Assembly (NCBI GenBank): GCA_023105745.1
Contig: JALGQZ010000007.1
Coordinates: forward strand, 50,325,569 to 50,389,568
Reading direction: 5' to 3'
Source: Austropuccinia psidii
Lineage: Eukaryota > Basidiomycota > Pucciniomycetes > Pucciniales > Sphaerophragmiaceae
DNA length: 64,000 nt
The notes beneath the pieces are model-generated. The model ran no database searches and was not told the DNA's origin. It saw only the letters and a program-made list of their open reading frames with translations. The stretch's first letter is position 1; every line of letters starts with the position of its first letter. Shown piece by piece: positions 11,057 through 22,330 of the stretch. Made by a program: the position numbers and the translations under genes.

Positions 11057-11068
11057 AGGGGGAGGGAA
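11057..11068 (+). promoter_or_regulatory. E2 polypurine tract
   Basis: AGGGGGAGGGAA, preceded by a run of T, directly abuts the TG of the 3' LTR. It is the expected primer for plus-strand DNA synthesis. E7 has the complementary TTCCCTCCC at the same place. Confidence 0.9.
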
Positions 11069-12907
11069 TGTGAGCCTTAGAGGTAATTTCATATACCCAA
11101 AAGACCACAAATACAAAAAATAACATATTAATATAGATAAAATAAATTTATTTATATTATTAGAATAAAAATCAAAATATAAATATAAAATTATATTAAA
11201 AATAAAAAATTAATTACAATTTAAAAATAAAAATATATTAAATTTTGTAAGTATAAAATTACATTTATACTTGGAAAAATTAAGTAAAAATGAAATTTTA
11301 ACAAAACTGTGAAAAAATAAATAAATTTGGAAAAAAGTTAAATAAGAATTATTATAAATTTTTATCCAATAAATAAATACATAAAAATTATTTCACCATT
11401 GGATTCCTCATAAAAAATCAGGTGGGGTCACCTCTGAGTGAAATTCTTGTAACTCAACTCTAAATAAGCTTAAATTAAGTTTTTAGTATTTTCAATACAA
11501 AAGTTGAAAATCCTCAAAACCTTTATTTAATTCACACCACATGTGGTGTTAACCATCAATTTTTGTGTTAAAATTGAGGTGTTGTGTTTAGTTTAGAAGC
11601 TATGAGGAATTGAAGTATTTTCAATTGAATTCAACTGAAATGTCAAAATGTGCGCGTGTATTACATAAGTGAGCTTTGATTTACATATGAGGTGTCAATT
11701 ATTACTGTATAGTACTTTACAATTGAATTGAATTACATATGTAAATTATAAGTATAATACATGATGAGGAATTAAAGGAAAAATAAATTGGAAAGATTAA
11801 ATTTGGGGGGGAAAAGGAACTCCAGCTCTAAGGGGGAGCTAGACCCCCAAATTCCTTGCTGACAGGCATGGGATCTCAAAATTCACGCAAAAGTTCATCA
11901 CTTTTGGCCTGAAATTGAGTTACAGGGTCTGTGGACTCAATTTATGATGAGGTTTTGATACCAACTGGGGTAGTTTTAGCTGTTACCAAGAGGGTAAAAC
12001 TACCCTTAAGATAAAACAACCATAGTAAGAACAGTTTTAACTGGTTTCTACGCCTCGTAAACACATTCTGACGTGTTTTGAAGGCTCTAGGCCTGATATT
12101 GCTATAGTAATGGCTGATTTAAGGGTCTAAAATGGCTAAAAATGGCTAAAAATGGCTTAAACCAGCCCTTTTTGATCTAAACCAGGGTTCAATGATGCCA
12201 TAATTGGATTTTTTGTTGTCAGACTGTTTTTCACGACTGACAAGAGTAAATTTTACTTTTGGAGTAAGAGAATTGATGGCTATAAAAGAATGTCTTCTTT
12301 GCCCCACTTTTCTCTTCATGTTAGAATCTTTTCCTTTTATTAATTAGTTTAAACACTGTTAAACCAATCAATCAAACATTCCAACCACCATTTTTAAATC
12401 ATTCTAATCCTTTTAACCACGTGAAAAAATCATTATAATCATTTTTTGTAACTCTTATAATCATTTTTACCCCTGAACCACCCCAAAAGTGAATTAAAGC
12501 ATCTTTCATCACTTTAAACTTTGTCACTTTGTTTCCAAATTCACTCTGGTCACTTTTGGGCATGTTTTCTCTTTAATATTCTTTTTTAAAGACTCTGTTC
12601 TTTAATTAACTGCTTGCAGTTCTTTGCTCGATTAATTCCAATTGAAATTGCTCTTGAAGAAATCTCTTTTGTAGCCTTAAAATATCTCTTGTAGAGTATT
12701 TTTTGGATAAATTTTTATTGTTGGTAAAACAATAAATTTTTATAATATTATTGTTTTATACTAATAAAGTTATAAACAATAGAATTGGCGTGTTTTCTCT
12801 TAAAAATAATATTTCATACTATTTTTAACTGAATTTTACCTTATACAAATTTTGAGGACAGGAAAAGTACTTGATTTTTAATCAAAGTTTCATATCCACA
12901 CCTTACA
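11069..12907 (+). repeat. E2 3' LTR
   Basis: Same length as the 5' LTR (1839 bp), starting TGTGAGCC and ending CCTTACA, followed by AATAA. It shows about 30 single-base differences from the 5' copy and no length change that I can see. The TATA box lies at about 12281 and the 16-bp palindrome is kept. Confidence 0.97.
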
Positions 12908-13811
12908 AATAACTTCATTAGATTTGGCCCATTTATTCATCAAGAATATTTTCTCAAAGCATGGCCTTCCTCCAAGCATTGCTAGTGATAGAGGTTCTCT
13001 TTTTGTTTCTTCTTTTTGGACCAATCTTTGTCAGCAGCTCAAGATTTGAAGAGATCTGTCAACTGCTTATCATCCAGAAACTGATGGACAGGCAGAGAGG
13101 GTAGATCAGATACTAAAACAGTACCTTTGGATGTATGTCAGTTGTTATCAAGATGATTGGAACACCTGGCTCCCTCTGGCTTAATTTGCCTACAATAACT
13201 CTGACCACTCTTCAACAAAACAATCACCATTTTTCACTGTTTATGGAAGAGATCCACATTTTGACTCAGTTCACATTACTCAAGATACTCCTGATGGAAA
13301 GTTATCAACAAAAATCCAATCAGTACAGCAAGATGTCAAGAGAGAACTTGAAGTTGCCATAAACAGGTTTAAGAGGTATGCAGATAAAAGTAGAGCAAGT
13401 CCATCTGTTTTCAATCCTGGTGAAATGGTATGGCTTTCTTCCAAGAACATCGAATCAACTAGACCCACCAAAAAACTGTCTGAAAGATGGTTGGGTCCTT
13501 TTCGAATCTTGAAGAAAATCAGCACTCATGCCTACCACCTCAAGCTCCCATCTCAATGGAAGTCCATCCACCCAGTCGTCCATATTTCACTCTTGGAACC
13601 AGTCAAGACATCAACAATCCCAAATCGGCATCAAGAGCCTCCTCCTCCAATCCTCATTGAAGAAGAAGAGGAATGGGAAGTCTCTCAAAAACTGGACTCA
13701 AAGCACAAGAGAGGGAAATTATGGTATCTGGTGGAATGGAAAGGTTTCATTCAAGACCCAGAAAGATCCACTTGGGAACCAACCAAAAACCTCACTGGTA
13801 TGCACCTTTAG
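12908..13811 (+). pseudogene. E1 integrase, second half, with chromodomain
   Basis: This continues the E1 integrase core after E2: IASDRGSLFVS holds the second catalytic Asp and [13 protein letters not shown] the catalytic Glu. Two stops break it, TGA near 13047 (in LKI*RDLS) and TAA near 13183. Further on come NPGEMVWLSSKNI, ERWLGPFRI and HISLLEPV, the usual C-terminal features of Gypsy integrase. A canonical chromodomain follows (WYLVEWKGF...ERSTWEPTKNL, about 13720-13795), which in this group is thought to steer integration to marked chromatin. The stop at 13809-13811 ends the frame. Confidence 0.9.
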
Positions 13812-14546
13812 GGGTATTCTACTCATTGTTTTGTTGTAAGCATCATCTTGGCCACTTTGTGAGCACTTTGCAATTTTGGACACAGATATTGGCCTGGCTT
13901 TCAACTTCATTTCCAATCTTATGGCCATTTTTGCTTTTGACAATGGGCCATTCACTTTTCAATTCATTTCCAAGACTTCAAAATTCAAATTCATTCCTTC
14001 AACATTTTTGTTTTTATTTTTATGGCACTAGCGGGAGTGGTAACTACCAAAAGTAAGTTCCTCTCCTGGTGTGCACTTCCCTGAGGGGTCTACAATCTTG
14101 TCAAAACATCACCTTGGCCACTTTGTGAGTACCTGGCATCAAATCTTTCCTTCCAGGTCCTTGGCCAATTTCAAAATCGGTTATCAACCTCTGTGATGAA
14201 GATTGGAACCTCCTCAAGATTCAATTCATTTTTCTTTTATTTTTCTTTTTCTTTGCTTATTTTCATTTTCACTCTTAATATTAAATTTTATTTTCATTTT
14301 CATTTTATCATATCAAAATTCACCTCAAGAATATTTGGGCATTACAACATCATCAATCATGAAGCCAATGTCAAAAGAAGATCAAGCAAGTCCTGCATCA
14401 TATGACAAATTTTTAATATCAGTTATTATTTTATTTTAATCTTAAAAGAACTTTCCTCTATCCCACTCTCAATCTTTTCCAATAGCCTCAACGGGCTTTA
14501 CCTTGTATTGGCGCTCAGGAGCTCACCAGTTCAAGGTGGGAGGTAC
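13812..14546 (+). other. E1 3' untranslated region with an imperfect direct repeat and polypurine tract
   Basis: No gene is visible here. A block starting at the end of the chromodomain (GGTATGCAC..., about 13797) recurs imperfectly about 270 bases on (GGTGTGCAC..., about 14069); both copies contain CTTGGCCACTTTGTGAG. GGTGGGAGGTAC (14535-14546) lies directly before the LTR and is the probable polypurine tract. Confidence 0.6.
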
Positions 14547-15943
14547 TGTCACAACCATGGCAATTCACCTCCTTGAATCCCCGTATGGCCAATTGGCCAT
14601 ATCCATCACCAGTGGCCAATATGGCCACGTCATCATCTTATGGACCATCTATGGCTATTTGTCTTTTGGGGCCTTCATGGCCCTTCACCTCAATCCAGAA
14701 GCCATAGCGGCAATTTATGCCCAATTGGGTATTTCTGGTCATTTCCCTCAAACCAGGGGAAATGGCCCAAATGGCTGGTTTTGGCCATTTGCGCTCATAA
14801 TGCGCATTAGCGCATTTTCGCACACTTTGACGCAAAGTGTCCAAAAGACACTTTCCCGCCCTTTGGGCCAGTTTTTGGCTCAGAACCCAAAATTGGCCAA
14901 AAGCCCCAAAGGACCCAGAAACACCTTTCCAAGCTCTGAAGCCATCACATCCATCTTTTTCCCCTCTGCCTTTCCATCTCAAGACCTTTTGACGTAATCT
15001 TCTTTTCCAATGAACCAATATGCCATAAATGATGTTATATATCATTATGCAGCATTTTTCAACAGAAATTCAATGGTGACAATATCAAATGGTCATTTCA
15101 ACATTCCAACATATCATCACGTCATCAGGTCACCCAATCATTCAGAGGACTCATCAAGACTTAAGAGCAAGTGTTTCAGTGTCAAAGACCAATCATGTCA
15201 TCAAGACGTCATTGGATAATTTCATTCACAGTATTCCTTCAAGGAAATACTGTCCAATCATTCTCAAGGGATTCAAGAGGCAGTTCATTCAGTTGTCAAG
15301 TGTCAAAGCTCCACTCAATCCATCTTGGCAACCACCTTCATTTCAATACAGTCTGGATCCATCAAGAACTGTATTTCATCTTCAAGTATGGGAAATTCAT
15401 TCAACCCAATTCAATTTCAATATTAGCCAGCTGTATCAATTCCCAAAAAATCAATACAGCCTCAAGGATCAATACAGATCATGTTTCAGCCTGAAGAACT
15501 CAAGCTCCCAACTTTTCACATATACCGGCTACCCTTTCCACCCTGGGGGGTTTTTCCCCAGTTAATTAATATACTTTGATTTTATTTTATCTTTATTTTC
15601 TTATCATTTTGTTAATGGAATACTGATATTATCAAGTCAGTCATTTAGCACCTTTGTCTCTTATTCTTTCTTTGCCTGTCAATGGATATTTGGTGGTCAT
15701 ATCCTTACTAATTCCATTGTTCATTTTGGCAGGTTGAAACAGTGATTAAGGACATACTTGGTTGGCTCTTTGGCCATTTGGCTTCCCTTTCCTCTTATTG
15801 CATCTCATCTTGTACCTGCATTTTTCTTAGAGGAATTTATTCTTTTATTTTATTTTCTTTTATCTTTTGGAGTCTTCCAAGTGAGTTCCCTGATTGCTGA
15901 GTGCCAGGCCACTCTTGTTTTCTGTCCAACAGCCCCTGTGACA
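14547..15943 (+). repeat. E1 3' LTR (1397 bp)
   Basis: It starts TGTCACAACC and ends CCCTGTGACA, so the termini form a perfect TGTCACA/TGTGACA inverted repeat. Its last 390 bases are clearly similar, in reverse, to the E3 LTR (19949-20855) and E4 LTR (33928-34659), including TTCCCCAGTTAATTAAT and CCAGGCCACTC. The first part is dense in TGGCCA palindromes (14580-14900). Open frames inside it are chance. Confidence 0.85.
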
Positions 15944-16316
15944 CAATCTAGAGGAGATTGATGGAAAGTTTGAAGTATTTTGAGCTCGATGCTGAGGTCA
16001 TTTGAGACCACCACCCAATCTTTGAAGATAAATTGGGAAGTCTAATAAAGAGACTAATCTTGAACAGAGTTACCTTTACACAAATCTTGAAGAATAATCC
16101 TATACTGGGAATCTTTCTAAAGTACCTTCTGAAGTGAATAAACCAATTTTTAAAAGAATCCACCTTGACTTCAAAGAATGTGGAGGGTTGCACTTCATTT
16201 TTGTTGATAAATTGTTGGAAATTCATTGTATTCTTGCTGATGAAATTCTCCCCCCTCTCTGGGTACACAATTTTGCAATGTGAAAGTGCCCCTAGAAGAG
16301 TGTTTAGGTGGCTCAA
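15944..16316 (-). pseudogene. E3 integrase N-terminus
   Basis: The minus strand reads VYPERGENFISKNTMNF and then a region parallel to E1 2190-2500, ending near ILQTFHQSPL in another frame. In E1 the matching sequence reads ILQKRHDSPLAGH. The reading runs right up to the edge of the E1 LTR, so the disruption lies within the zinc-binding domain. It is frameshifted and not functional. Confidence 0.75.
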
Positions 16317-17560
16317 GACCTGAGTGGTGGTGAAATGGAATTCAAAGAGGAATCAACCCTAAAAGGGTTTACAGCAATTGGGGACTTGAGAAAAAATCAA
16401 TTATTTAAGTGGAGAGTTATTGGTGAGAGCTTCAAAGGAGAAGAAAGAGAAAGGAGAAATGACCACCAGCACTTAAGAGCCCAGATTATGCCAATGAGAC
16501 TCTTCTCATTAAATTTTTACATGAGCTCTACTGGAAGTAACCTGCAGCTATCAAGCCCAATTGGATGTTTTCCTGAGGCATTCAACTGACACAGTAAAGC
16601 ACCCAAGGAATAATGAGAGAAATTGGCCTCCAAAATGGTGATTGGAGACTGGTTGAAGTGAGAGTGAACTGGGGCACTGGTAAATCCCTCTTTGAGTTTT
16701 TGAACCTGAATAAGAGCTTCTTTATGTAGGGTGGCAATTAAATATTTAGGAATATTGTGAGTGAACTTTTTTATTTGAATATTTCTTTATAAAACATAGG
16801 TAGAAGTTGGAAAATAAAAGTAATGATTTAAGAGACATGAAGATTTCTGGAGGTGGCCAATTGAGAATCTTCTATACTTTGGAACTTTTCATCTTGAGGC
16901 CTTCAGAATAAACAATATTACCTAAACACTTAAAAATAGAAGTGTAAAATAGGAGCTTGGACTCTTCATAAAGAGATGATTAGCTTCTAGTCTCACAAAA
17001 AAGTGGACTTATGAGTGAAATAATCTTCCTCAGACTTGGAAAAATACATGATATAATCTCATTATATCACAACATCAACATCAATATTTGATAGAATATC
17101 ATTAGAAAGATTTCCAAAAGAGGTAGGGGTATTGGTGAGTACAAATGGCATAACCATGTACTGATAGATATCATATTTGGTTCTAAAATCTGTCAGGGAT
17201 TCATCAGCCTCCTTAATTCTGAATGGGTTTTATACACCATTCAGGGCAATCTTGGAGAAAATAGAAGAATGATTGAAACCAATGATAGCTTCTTTATAGG
17301 AGTAATGAAATACTTTATTTTCTTAGTGATATTTTTGAGTTTGAAGGAATCAAAGCACAAATGGAGACCACCATCCTTCTTTTTGACAAAGGGGAAAGGT
17401 TCTTCAGCTAAAGAGGAGCTTTTATAGATGGAATTTTTCTTTAAATTATCTGAAATAAAGGCCCTTAGTGTCTCTGAATACTTATTTGATAAATATTGTG
17501 TGACCCCAACTGGAGGTAGAGACCCCTCTAATTCAATATGATTATCACAGGTATGGTGAG
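16317..17560 (-). pseudogene. E3 reverse transcriptase and RNase H remnant
   Basis: Recognisable islands on the minus strand include FVKKKDGGLHLC (about 17391), YMVMPFVLTNTP (about 17140), FSKSEED (about 17030) and SEGLKM (about 16900), in E1 order. The YLDD catalytic motif is destroyed: the matching codons near 17060 include stops and Asp-Tyr. RNase H between about 16320 and 16880 is barely readable. No continuous frame survives. Confidence 0.7.
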
Positions 17561-18310
17561 GAGGATGGATTTATGCTTTGAAGTTGGATAATACATCCAA
17601 ATGATCCTACTTAGAAGAAGGAATAAAATTCATCACAGTTTCAATTTGTTCTGGCTCTTTCTATTCAACACACTTCTACTCCAGGGAGTCTCAATAGGTT
17701 GAATGAGGAAGGTCCTCATTTCAATGGAAGAGATGAATTGAAGACACAGAATTCCCTTCTGTAACATATTTTTTCTTTTTGAAGAATTCATCTCTAGAGT
17801 ATAGTAATGAATGAGGGGAATTTAAGGAAGTAATACAGACAGAAGTTGGAGAAGATGGTGTTCTAAAATCATCCATCAGAGCTGCACAAATAGTGGAAGA
17901 GGAAGAGTACTCACTGATAGAATCAAAATAATGCTAAATACCTAGATTATTAGGATTAAAGGGTATCAGACCTTTCCTCCAATCAATGCATTAATTGAAG
18001 CTTTTGAGCAAATCAAAGCCCAATATGAGGTCTTCTCCCTTGGGTTGATCAAGGATTAGAAAGTCCCATTAAAATTCTGACTGTATATTATCTATGGTGA
18101 GTCACAAATAAGGAAGAATACTCTGAGGAGCTCAAAGTTATAATAGGAATAATCTCTGCACCCCTAACATGGTCAAATAATCCTTGTGAATGAGGTTCTT
18201 TTCAATAAATGAGCTGTTAGCACCAGAATCAATGAGAATACTGTAAAAAATATCAGAAAGAGAAGAAAAAAACAAAAAAATCAGAGATTTTTTGATAAAA
18301 GGAGCTTGAA
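17561..18310 (-). pseudogene. E3 protease and linker remnant
   Basis: The motif ILIDSGA is readable on the minus strand at about 18218-18242, within the same context as E1 nt 180-215. The acidic linker and the downstream DFLVIDQP-like segment (about 18040) are also traceable. Stops and small indels break the frame. Confidence 0.6.
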
Positions 18311-19400
18311 TTTGAGGCTTCAGTCTTCTCTTCTTGAAAATGATTCTTCTTTTTTTTCTCTCATGGTACCTGTATCAAGCTCCAGGGTAACATCCATTAA
18401 GTCTTGAAGAGAATGAATAATTGAAGGATGGGAAGTCAACTGATCCAGAATCTTGGAGGCTTATCCTTTGATGAAATGATGCATGAACTCCTTTTCAGCT
18501 CAGTATACAATATTTTACATTAATCTTCTTAAATCAGGAATATAAAATTATACATGCCTACCTTAATTCATTCTTAAATAATCCAATTCTGCTTCAACTT
18601 TTCTGGTGTCATTGGGATCTCCAAAAGAGGTTAAGAGATGAGTTTTTAATAAGGTCCAGCTTTGGGGAAGGTATGCTGGATACATGTTTATGAGGTTAAA
18701 AATATAAGGATCAATCCATTTCCCAGCTACGCCTGTGAGAAATTATGTGGGAAAAAAGAAGTTTCTTTCTGCCTTCAGAATAATTGACCTTATAATCACA
18801 GAAAATTGGCTGGTAGGACTGCGCAATAATTCTGACTTTGAAAGGTTTAGTTTGATCAAATCGGTCTGGTTCCTTTATACATGCCTTTTTGAAGATTTAA
18901 AAAAATGAGGCTTATTGAAAATTGGCCATTATTTAAGACATCTGATGAAGAATGGCTAATAGATACGGGTAAGAATTTTCTTAGACAGATTAATTAGCCT
19001 GGGCTAGATTCAACCCACTAGTAGCTTCAGATTTCCCCACTGGAGTAGGGACAGCCTCATCACCTTCAGGCTCTAACTATTCCAGAAAATTCTACTCCTT
19101 CCCTTCACCATCTTTACCAATAACTTTGAAAGTGGTCCTTGAAATACCTTGAAAAGAAGCAACAGATCCTCAAACAGACTTTATCTTCTTGGCTCTATTT
19201 CTATTTGTATCAATGGTGCTACTCATTCCAAAATTGGCTATCTGTCCAAATGGGCCCTCAGCTGAGGATCTTTGGGGTCCCAAAAAGAGGTGCTCTTTGC
19301 ATTGGAGCAAGAACATCTTGAGATATTTTCTGTCTAGCAGAAGGTGAGTTCTAAACAGGCATGACTTGAAGAATAGAATGAAAAAAATATAAAAATCCAA
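18311..19400 (-). pseudogene. E3 Gag remnant
   Basis: The minus strand shows pieces of a Gypsy capsid, such as TGVAGKWIDPYIFN (about 18700-18740) and ASKILDQLTSHP (about 18430-18460). They parallel E4 Gag (SRLLDQLASYPGN). The reading frame is lost in several places. There is no clear zinc knuckle. Confidence 0.6.
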
Positions 19401-19948
19401 AAGTACACAAATAACAGTAAGATTAGGAGCTCAATAAATGAATTCCGAGAAAATAAAGCAAATCAATGGGTTCTTGAGGCAAATAAATCCATTAATCAAA
19501 TAAAATAAATAAAATCTCATGGTTGACCAGCTTCTTGAAGTCAAACTCAATTTTATGTCAAATAAATAAATTAAAAATAAAGTCAAATTAATATTTCTGT
19601 GGCCCAGAAATAAATTATGGATCTTTATGAATGAAGATTGTGAATGAATTAAATTTATGACATATGCAAAAAATCAAAATTAAACTGTGACCTGAAACAA
19701 AAATTGAAGGGGGAATATGTAGCTAAAAATGGTCAGCCAAAAAAGTATTTGAAGAAAAGAAAATTTTGATCAGGATGGAAAGAAAATTCTGAAATGAAAA
19801 TAAATCTTTGATAATGAAAGAATGAGTGAAAATAGAAATTATTGAGCACAAATTTATTAATGATAATAAAGCTTTTATTATGAATGAACTAATTATTTCA
19901 AAATGCAAAAAATGAATTAAAAAATCAATTATTAGTTAATTAATGTAA
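19401..19948 (-). other. E3 leader
   Basis: AT-rich and non-coding. On the minus strand it starts directly after the LTR with TTACATTAATTAAC. No primer site beginning TGG is seen next to the LTR; E4 has a similar TTAAATTAATTAAC at the same position. Nothing else is recognised. Confidence 0.5.
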
Positions 19949-20855
19949 TGTCACATTGTCTCTTGGGAAAAACATGAGTGGCCTGGGACTCACTAATCAG
20001 GTAACCTTGTTGGAATACTTCAAAGAACCAAAGAAATAAGAAAAGGAATTCTTCATTTAATGAGTAAAATGAAATAAAATATGAGATAATAATAAGAAAG
20101 AAAGCCAATGGGCAAAGAGCCAACCTAGAAAGTCCTTAATGACTATTTCAATCTTCCAGGAAGGACAATAAAATTAGCAAGGGATATGGCCACAAATATC
20201 AACTGACAGCAAAGGAATAAGGTAAGAGTTACTGACTTTATAGTATCAGTATTAACTAAAAATATTAAGAAAAATAGAGATGAAATTGAATACTAGTAAA
20301 TTAATTAAATAGGGGGGAAATCCCCAGGGTCAAAACAGAGACCAATATATCACAAGCGTTGAGAGATTGAAGCCTTCATCCAGACAACTGGTCTGTATTG
20401 AATCTTTCTATCTGTATTGACTGCTTGAGGAATATTAAACCTTACTAAATTGGCAATTGAACCGGTTCAATGATCTTCCCAAGGTCGGTGGTTGTAATAT
20501 CAAGCTCTATGTAAAGAGACTAGATTGAATGAGTGTGGTTTTCAAAGTGTATTGATGGAGCATTGAGCCTTGACAACTGAACTTAATTTTACTCTTTAAT
20601 ATCGCTGGAAATTAAAACTTTCAAGTATTTCCATGGGGGAACACTGAATACTTGAAACAACCAATACCTGATGAGTAAGGCTATTGGTATTGAAGAAAAC
20701 ATTTGTTCTTGAGCCCTGATTGATTTTGCTCAAAATATTATGCCTTGAGAGCTTAAATAGATTTCCAATTTGAAGTATGGGCGCTTTATTTAGACACCAT
20801 TGAATTTCTGGCTAAAAAGGGTGCTTAATTTCATATAATAAAATTAATGGCAACA
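19949..20855 (-). repeat. E3 5' LTR (about 907 bp)
   Basis: The left edge TGTCACATTG is the inverse of an LTR end in TGTGACA, and the inner 400 bases match the E1 LTR in reverse. The right edge is placed at 20855 because E4 RT similarity (FSKASKC) begins there. The outer terminus would read TGTTGCC in element sense, less canonical than in E1, so this edge could be off by some bases. Confidence 0.65.
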
Positions 20856-21620
20856 CTTGGAGGCTTTGGAAAACAAATTATTGTCCCTCAGTTTCTGGAG
20901 GACAGAGGCCACATGTTTGACATGTTCCTCCTCAGAGATTTCAAATCCATAATATCATCTGGATACACTACAACAAAAATATCCAAGACAGCTGGAAATA
21001 TATCATTCATAAGATTCTGGAAAGAAACTGGAGCATTGGTAAGGCCAAATGGCATAACCAAATACTCATAACTACCATATTTTTTTATGAAGGCAGTGAA
21101 GTGCTCATCCCCCCTTTGATTGTCAGGAGATTCTATGCACCAGACAGATCTATCTTGGAGAAGATATCTTAACCGTTGAATATGGTAAGAAGCTGGTTCA
21201 TAGGAGGAACAGGATACCTGTTCTTCTTAGTGACAGCATTGAGTTTTGGTATTCAACACAGAAACAAAGGCCTCCATCCTTTTTCTTGACAAAAAGTACA
21301 GGTGCTCCTGTTGAAGAGGATCTTGGCCTTATGAAACCTTTCTCTACATTCTCTGAAATGTAGGCCTGCAGTGTTTCTGACTCTTTATTTGATAATGAGT
21401 AGATAACACCAACTGGAGGTAGAAGACCCTCCAATTTGATATGGTGATCACAGGCGCGGTGTGGAGGAAGTTTCTCTGCTTTCACCTTGGAGAATGCATC
21501 CAAATATTGGTGATAAGCAGGAGGGACTACCTTCAACACAGTTTCAATTTCTTCTGGCTCTTCCTCCTCCTCCCACTGCTCCTCCAGGGAGGCATGAAAG
21601 GACAAAGGAGGAAGGTCCAT
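20856..21620 (-). pseudogene. E4 reverse transcriptase, N-terminal two thirds
   Basis: The frame 21198-21620 reads the acidic linker, then VVPPAYHQYLDAFSKVKAEK, LPPHRACDHHIKLEG, STGAPVLFVKKKDGG and a damaged CVEY. After a frameshift near 21230 the minus strand continues with [13 protein letters not shown] and a changed YLDD (Tyr-Pro-Asp-Asp), then [19 protein letters not shown] and FSKASKC. It ends abruptly at the E3 LTR. It is closely parallel to E1 844-1500 and preserves a Tyr where E1 has the stop at 832. Confidence 0.85.
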
Positions 21621-22330
21621 ATCCCCTTGAAAGAGATGAAGTGAAGATATAGCAACATCTTCTCCAACATCTTTTATCTCTTGATTGAACTAATGACTGA
21701 GATGGAATGATGGGAGGGATATGGACAGAAGAGGGAAGATAAGGTGTCTTAAGCTCACCAACCAGAGAAACACTGTTGACAGCAGTGGCCAAGGCATTAC
21801 TAGAAGAAGGTTCAATACCACTAGAATCCTTATGACTAGAATCATAGGTGATCAATCCATTTTTCCAATAAATAATGGGATTAAAATGGTAAAGGAAATC
21901 CTAGCTCAATATCAGGTCTTCTCTTTTGGGTGAGTCTATGATAAAAAAATTCCCATTCAAAGCTTGGGAAGGAAGGCAAGTCAACTATCCACTTGGTATA
22001 ATGGGTGATGAACTAGGCAGGGTATTCATTTTAATCCAGAATGAAAAGAGGAATCTTTTCAGGGAGCTCTGACATAGTCAATAAGTGCTTGAGAACAAAA
22101 TTATTTGCAATAAAAGAGTTTGTAGCAACAGAAACAATGAGAATACTATAAACAAATATCAGAGACAGAAGAAAAAATAAGAAACTTCAAAGATTTCTTG
22201 ACACTAGTATTCAGAGTGCACAATTGTGCTCTCGAAGGAAATATGTGAGAACCATTGAACACATCATGATCCCCACTCAGGCTTTTCCCTGCTTGCTAGG
22301 GAAGCCTCTTGATGACTCAGGCTTGTTCTG
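21621..22330 (-). pseudogene. E4 protease remnant with lost active site
   Basis: The segment around 22118-22152 reads SILIVSVAT on the minus strand where E1 has SILIDSGAT. The catalytic Asp and the Gly of the DSG triad are both changed to Val. Downstream pieces (21544-21855) match the E1 protease-RT linker, including SSVHIP. Stops are present. Confidence 0.75.

Larger units (their letters stand above)
2810..12907 (+). mobile_element. E2: full-length Ty3/Gypsy retrotransposon, 10,098 bp
   Basis: E2 has both LTRs (1839 bp each), a primer-binding site, leader, overlapping accessory ORF, a single-frame gag-pol (5121-11045) and a polypurine tract. It lies in the integrase of E1. By eye the LTRs differ at about 30 of 1839 bases (about 1.6 %), so insertion is fairly recent. 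The gag-pol frame has no frameshift but six premature stops (6249, 6495, 6732, 8574, 9993, 10314), so this copy should depend on other copies for proteins. It is related to the older minus-strand E7: similar LTR starts, primer site and proteins. Confidence 0.97.
1..15943 (+). mobile_element. E1: Ty3/Gypsy retrotransposon, 5' end outside the window, split by E2
   Basis: This is a chromodomain-bearing Gypsy element. Domain order is protease, RT, RNase H, zinc-binding integrase N-terminus, integrase core, chromodomain and 3' LTR (14547-15943). It occupies 1-2809 and 12908-15943, and E2 fills the gap. The integrase reading resumes exactly after the 5-bp duplication flanking E2, so the two halves are one element. 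The polyprotein is broken by a stop at 832, a frameshift near 1291, a frameshift near 2570 and stops near 13047 and 13183. E1 sits inside the minus-strand integrase of E3, which resumes directly at 15944. The 5' LTR and most of gag lie left of the window, so E1's own target duplication cannot be checked. Confidence 0.9.
15944..20855 (-). mobile_element. E3: degraded Gypsy element, minus strand, split by E1
   Basis: Reading the minus strand from right to left gives 5' LTR (19949-20855), leader, gag, protease, RT, RNase H and integrase N-terminus, which stops at 15944 where E1 begins. The rest should lie left of the window. It is the same broad group as E1 but heavily mutated, with many stops and frameshifts. 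Its right end cuts the RT of E4 near 20855, so E3 entered E4 before E1 entered E3. Confidence 0.8.

Noticed and set aside
14503..15565. Open frames of 164, 158 and 135 codons at the start of the E1 LTR
   Set aside because: They lie across LTR edges or inside the LTR, with composition set by TGGCCA and TCAAG repeats; not shared with E3 or E4 LTRs.
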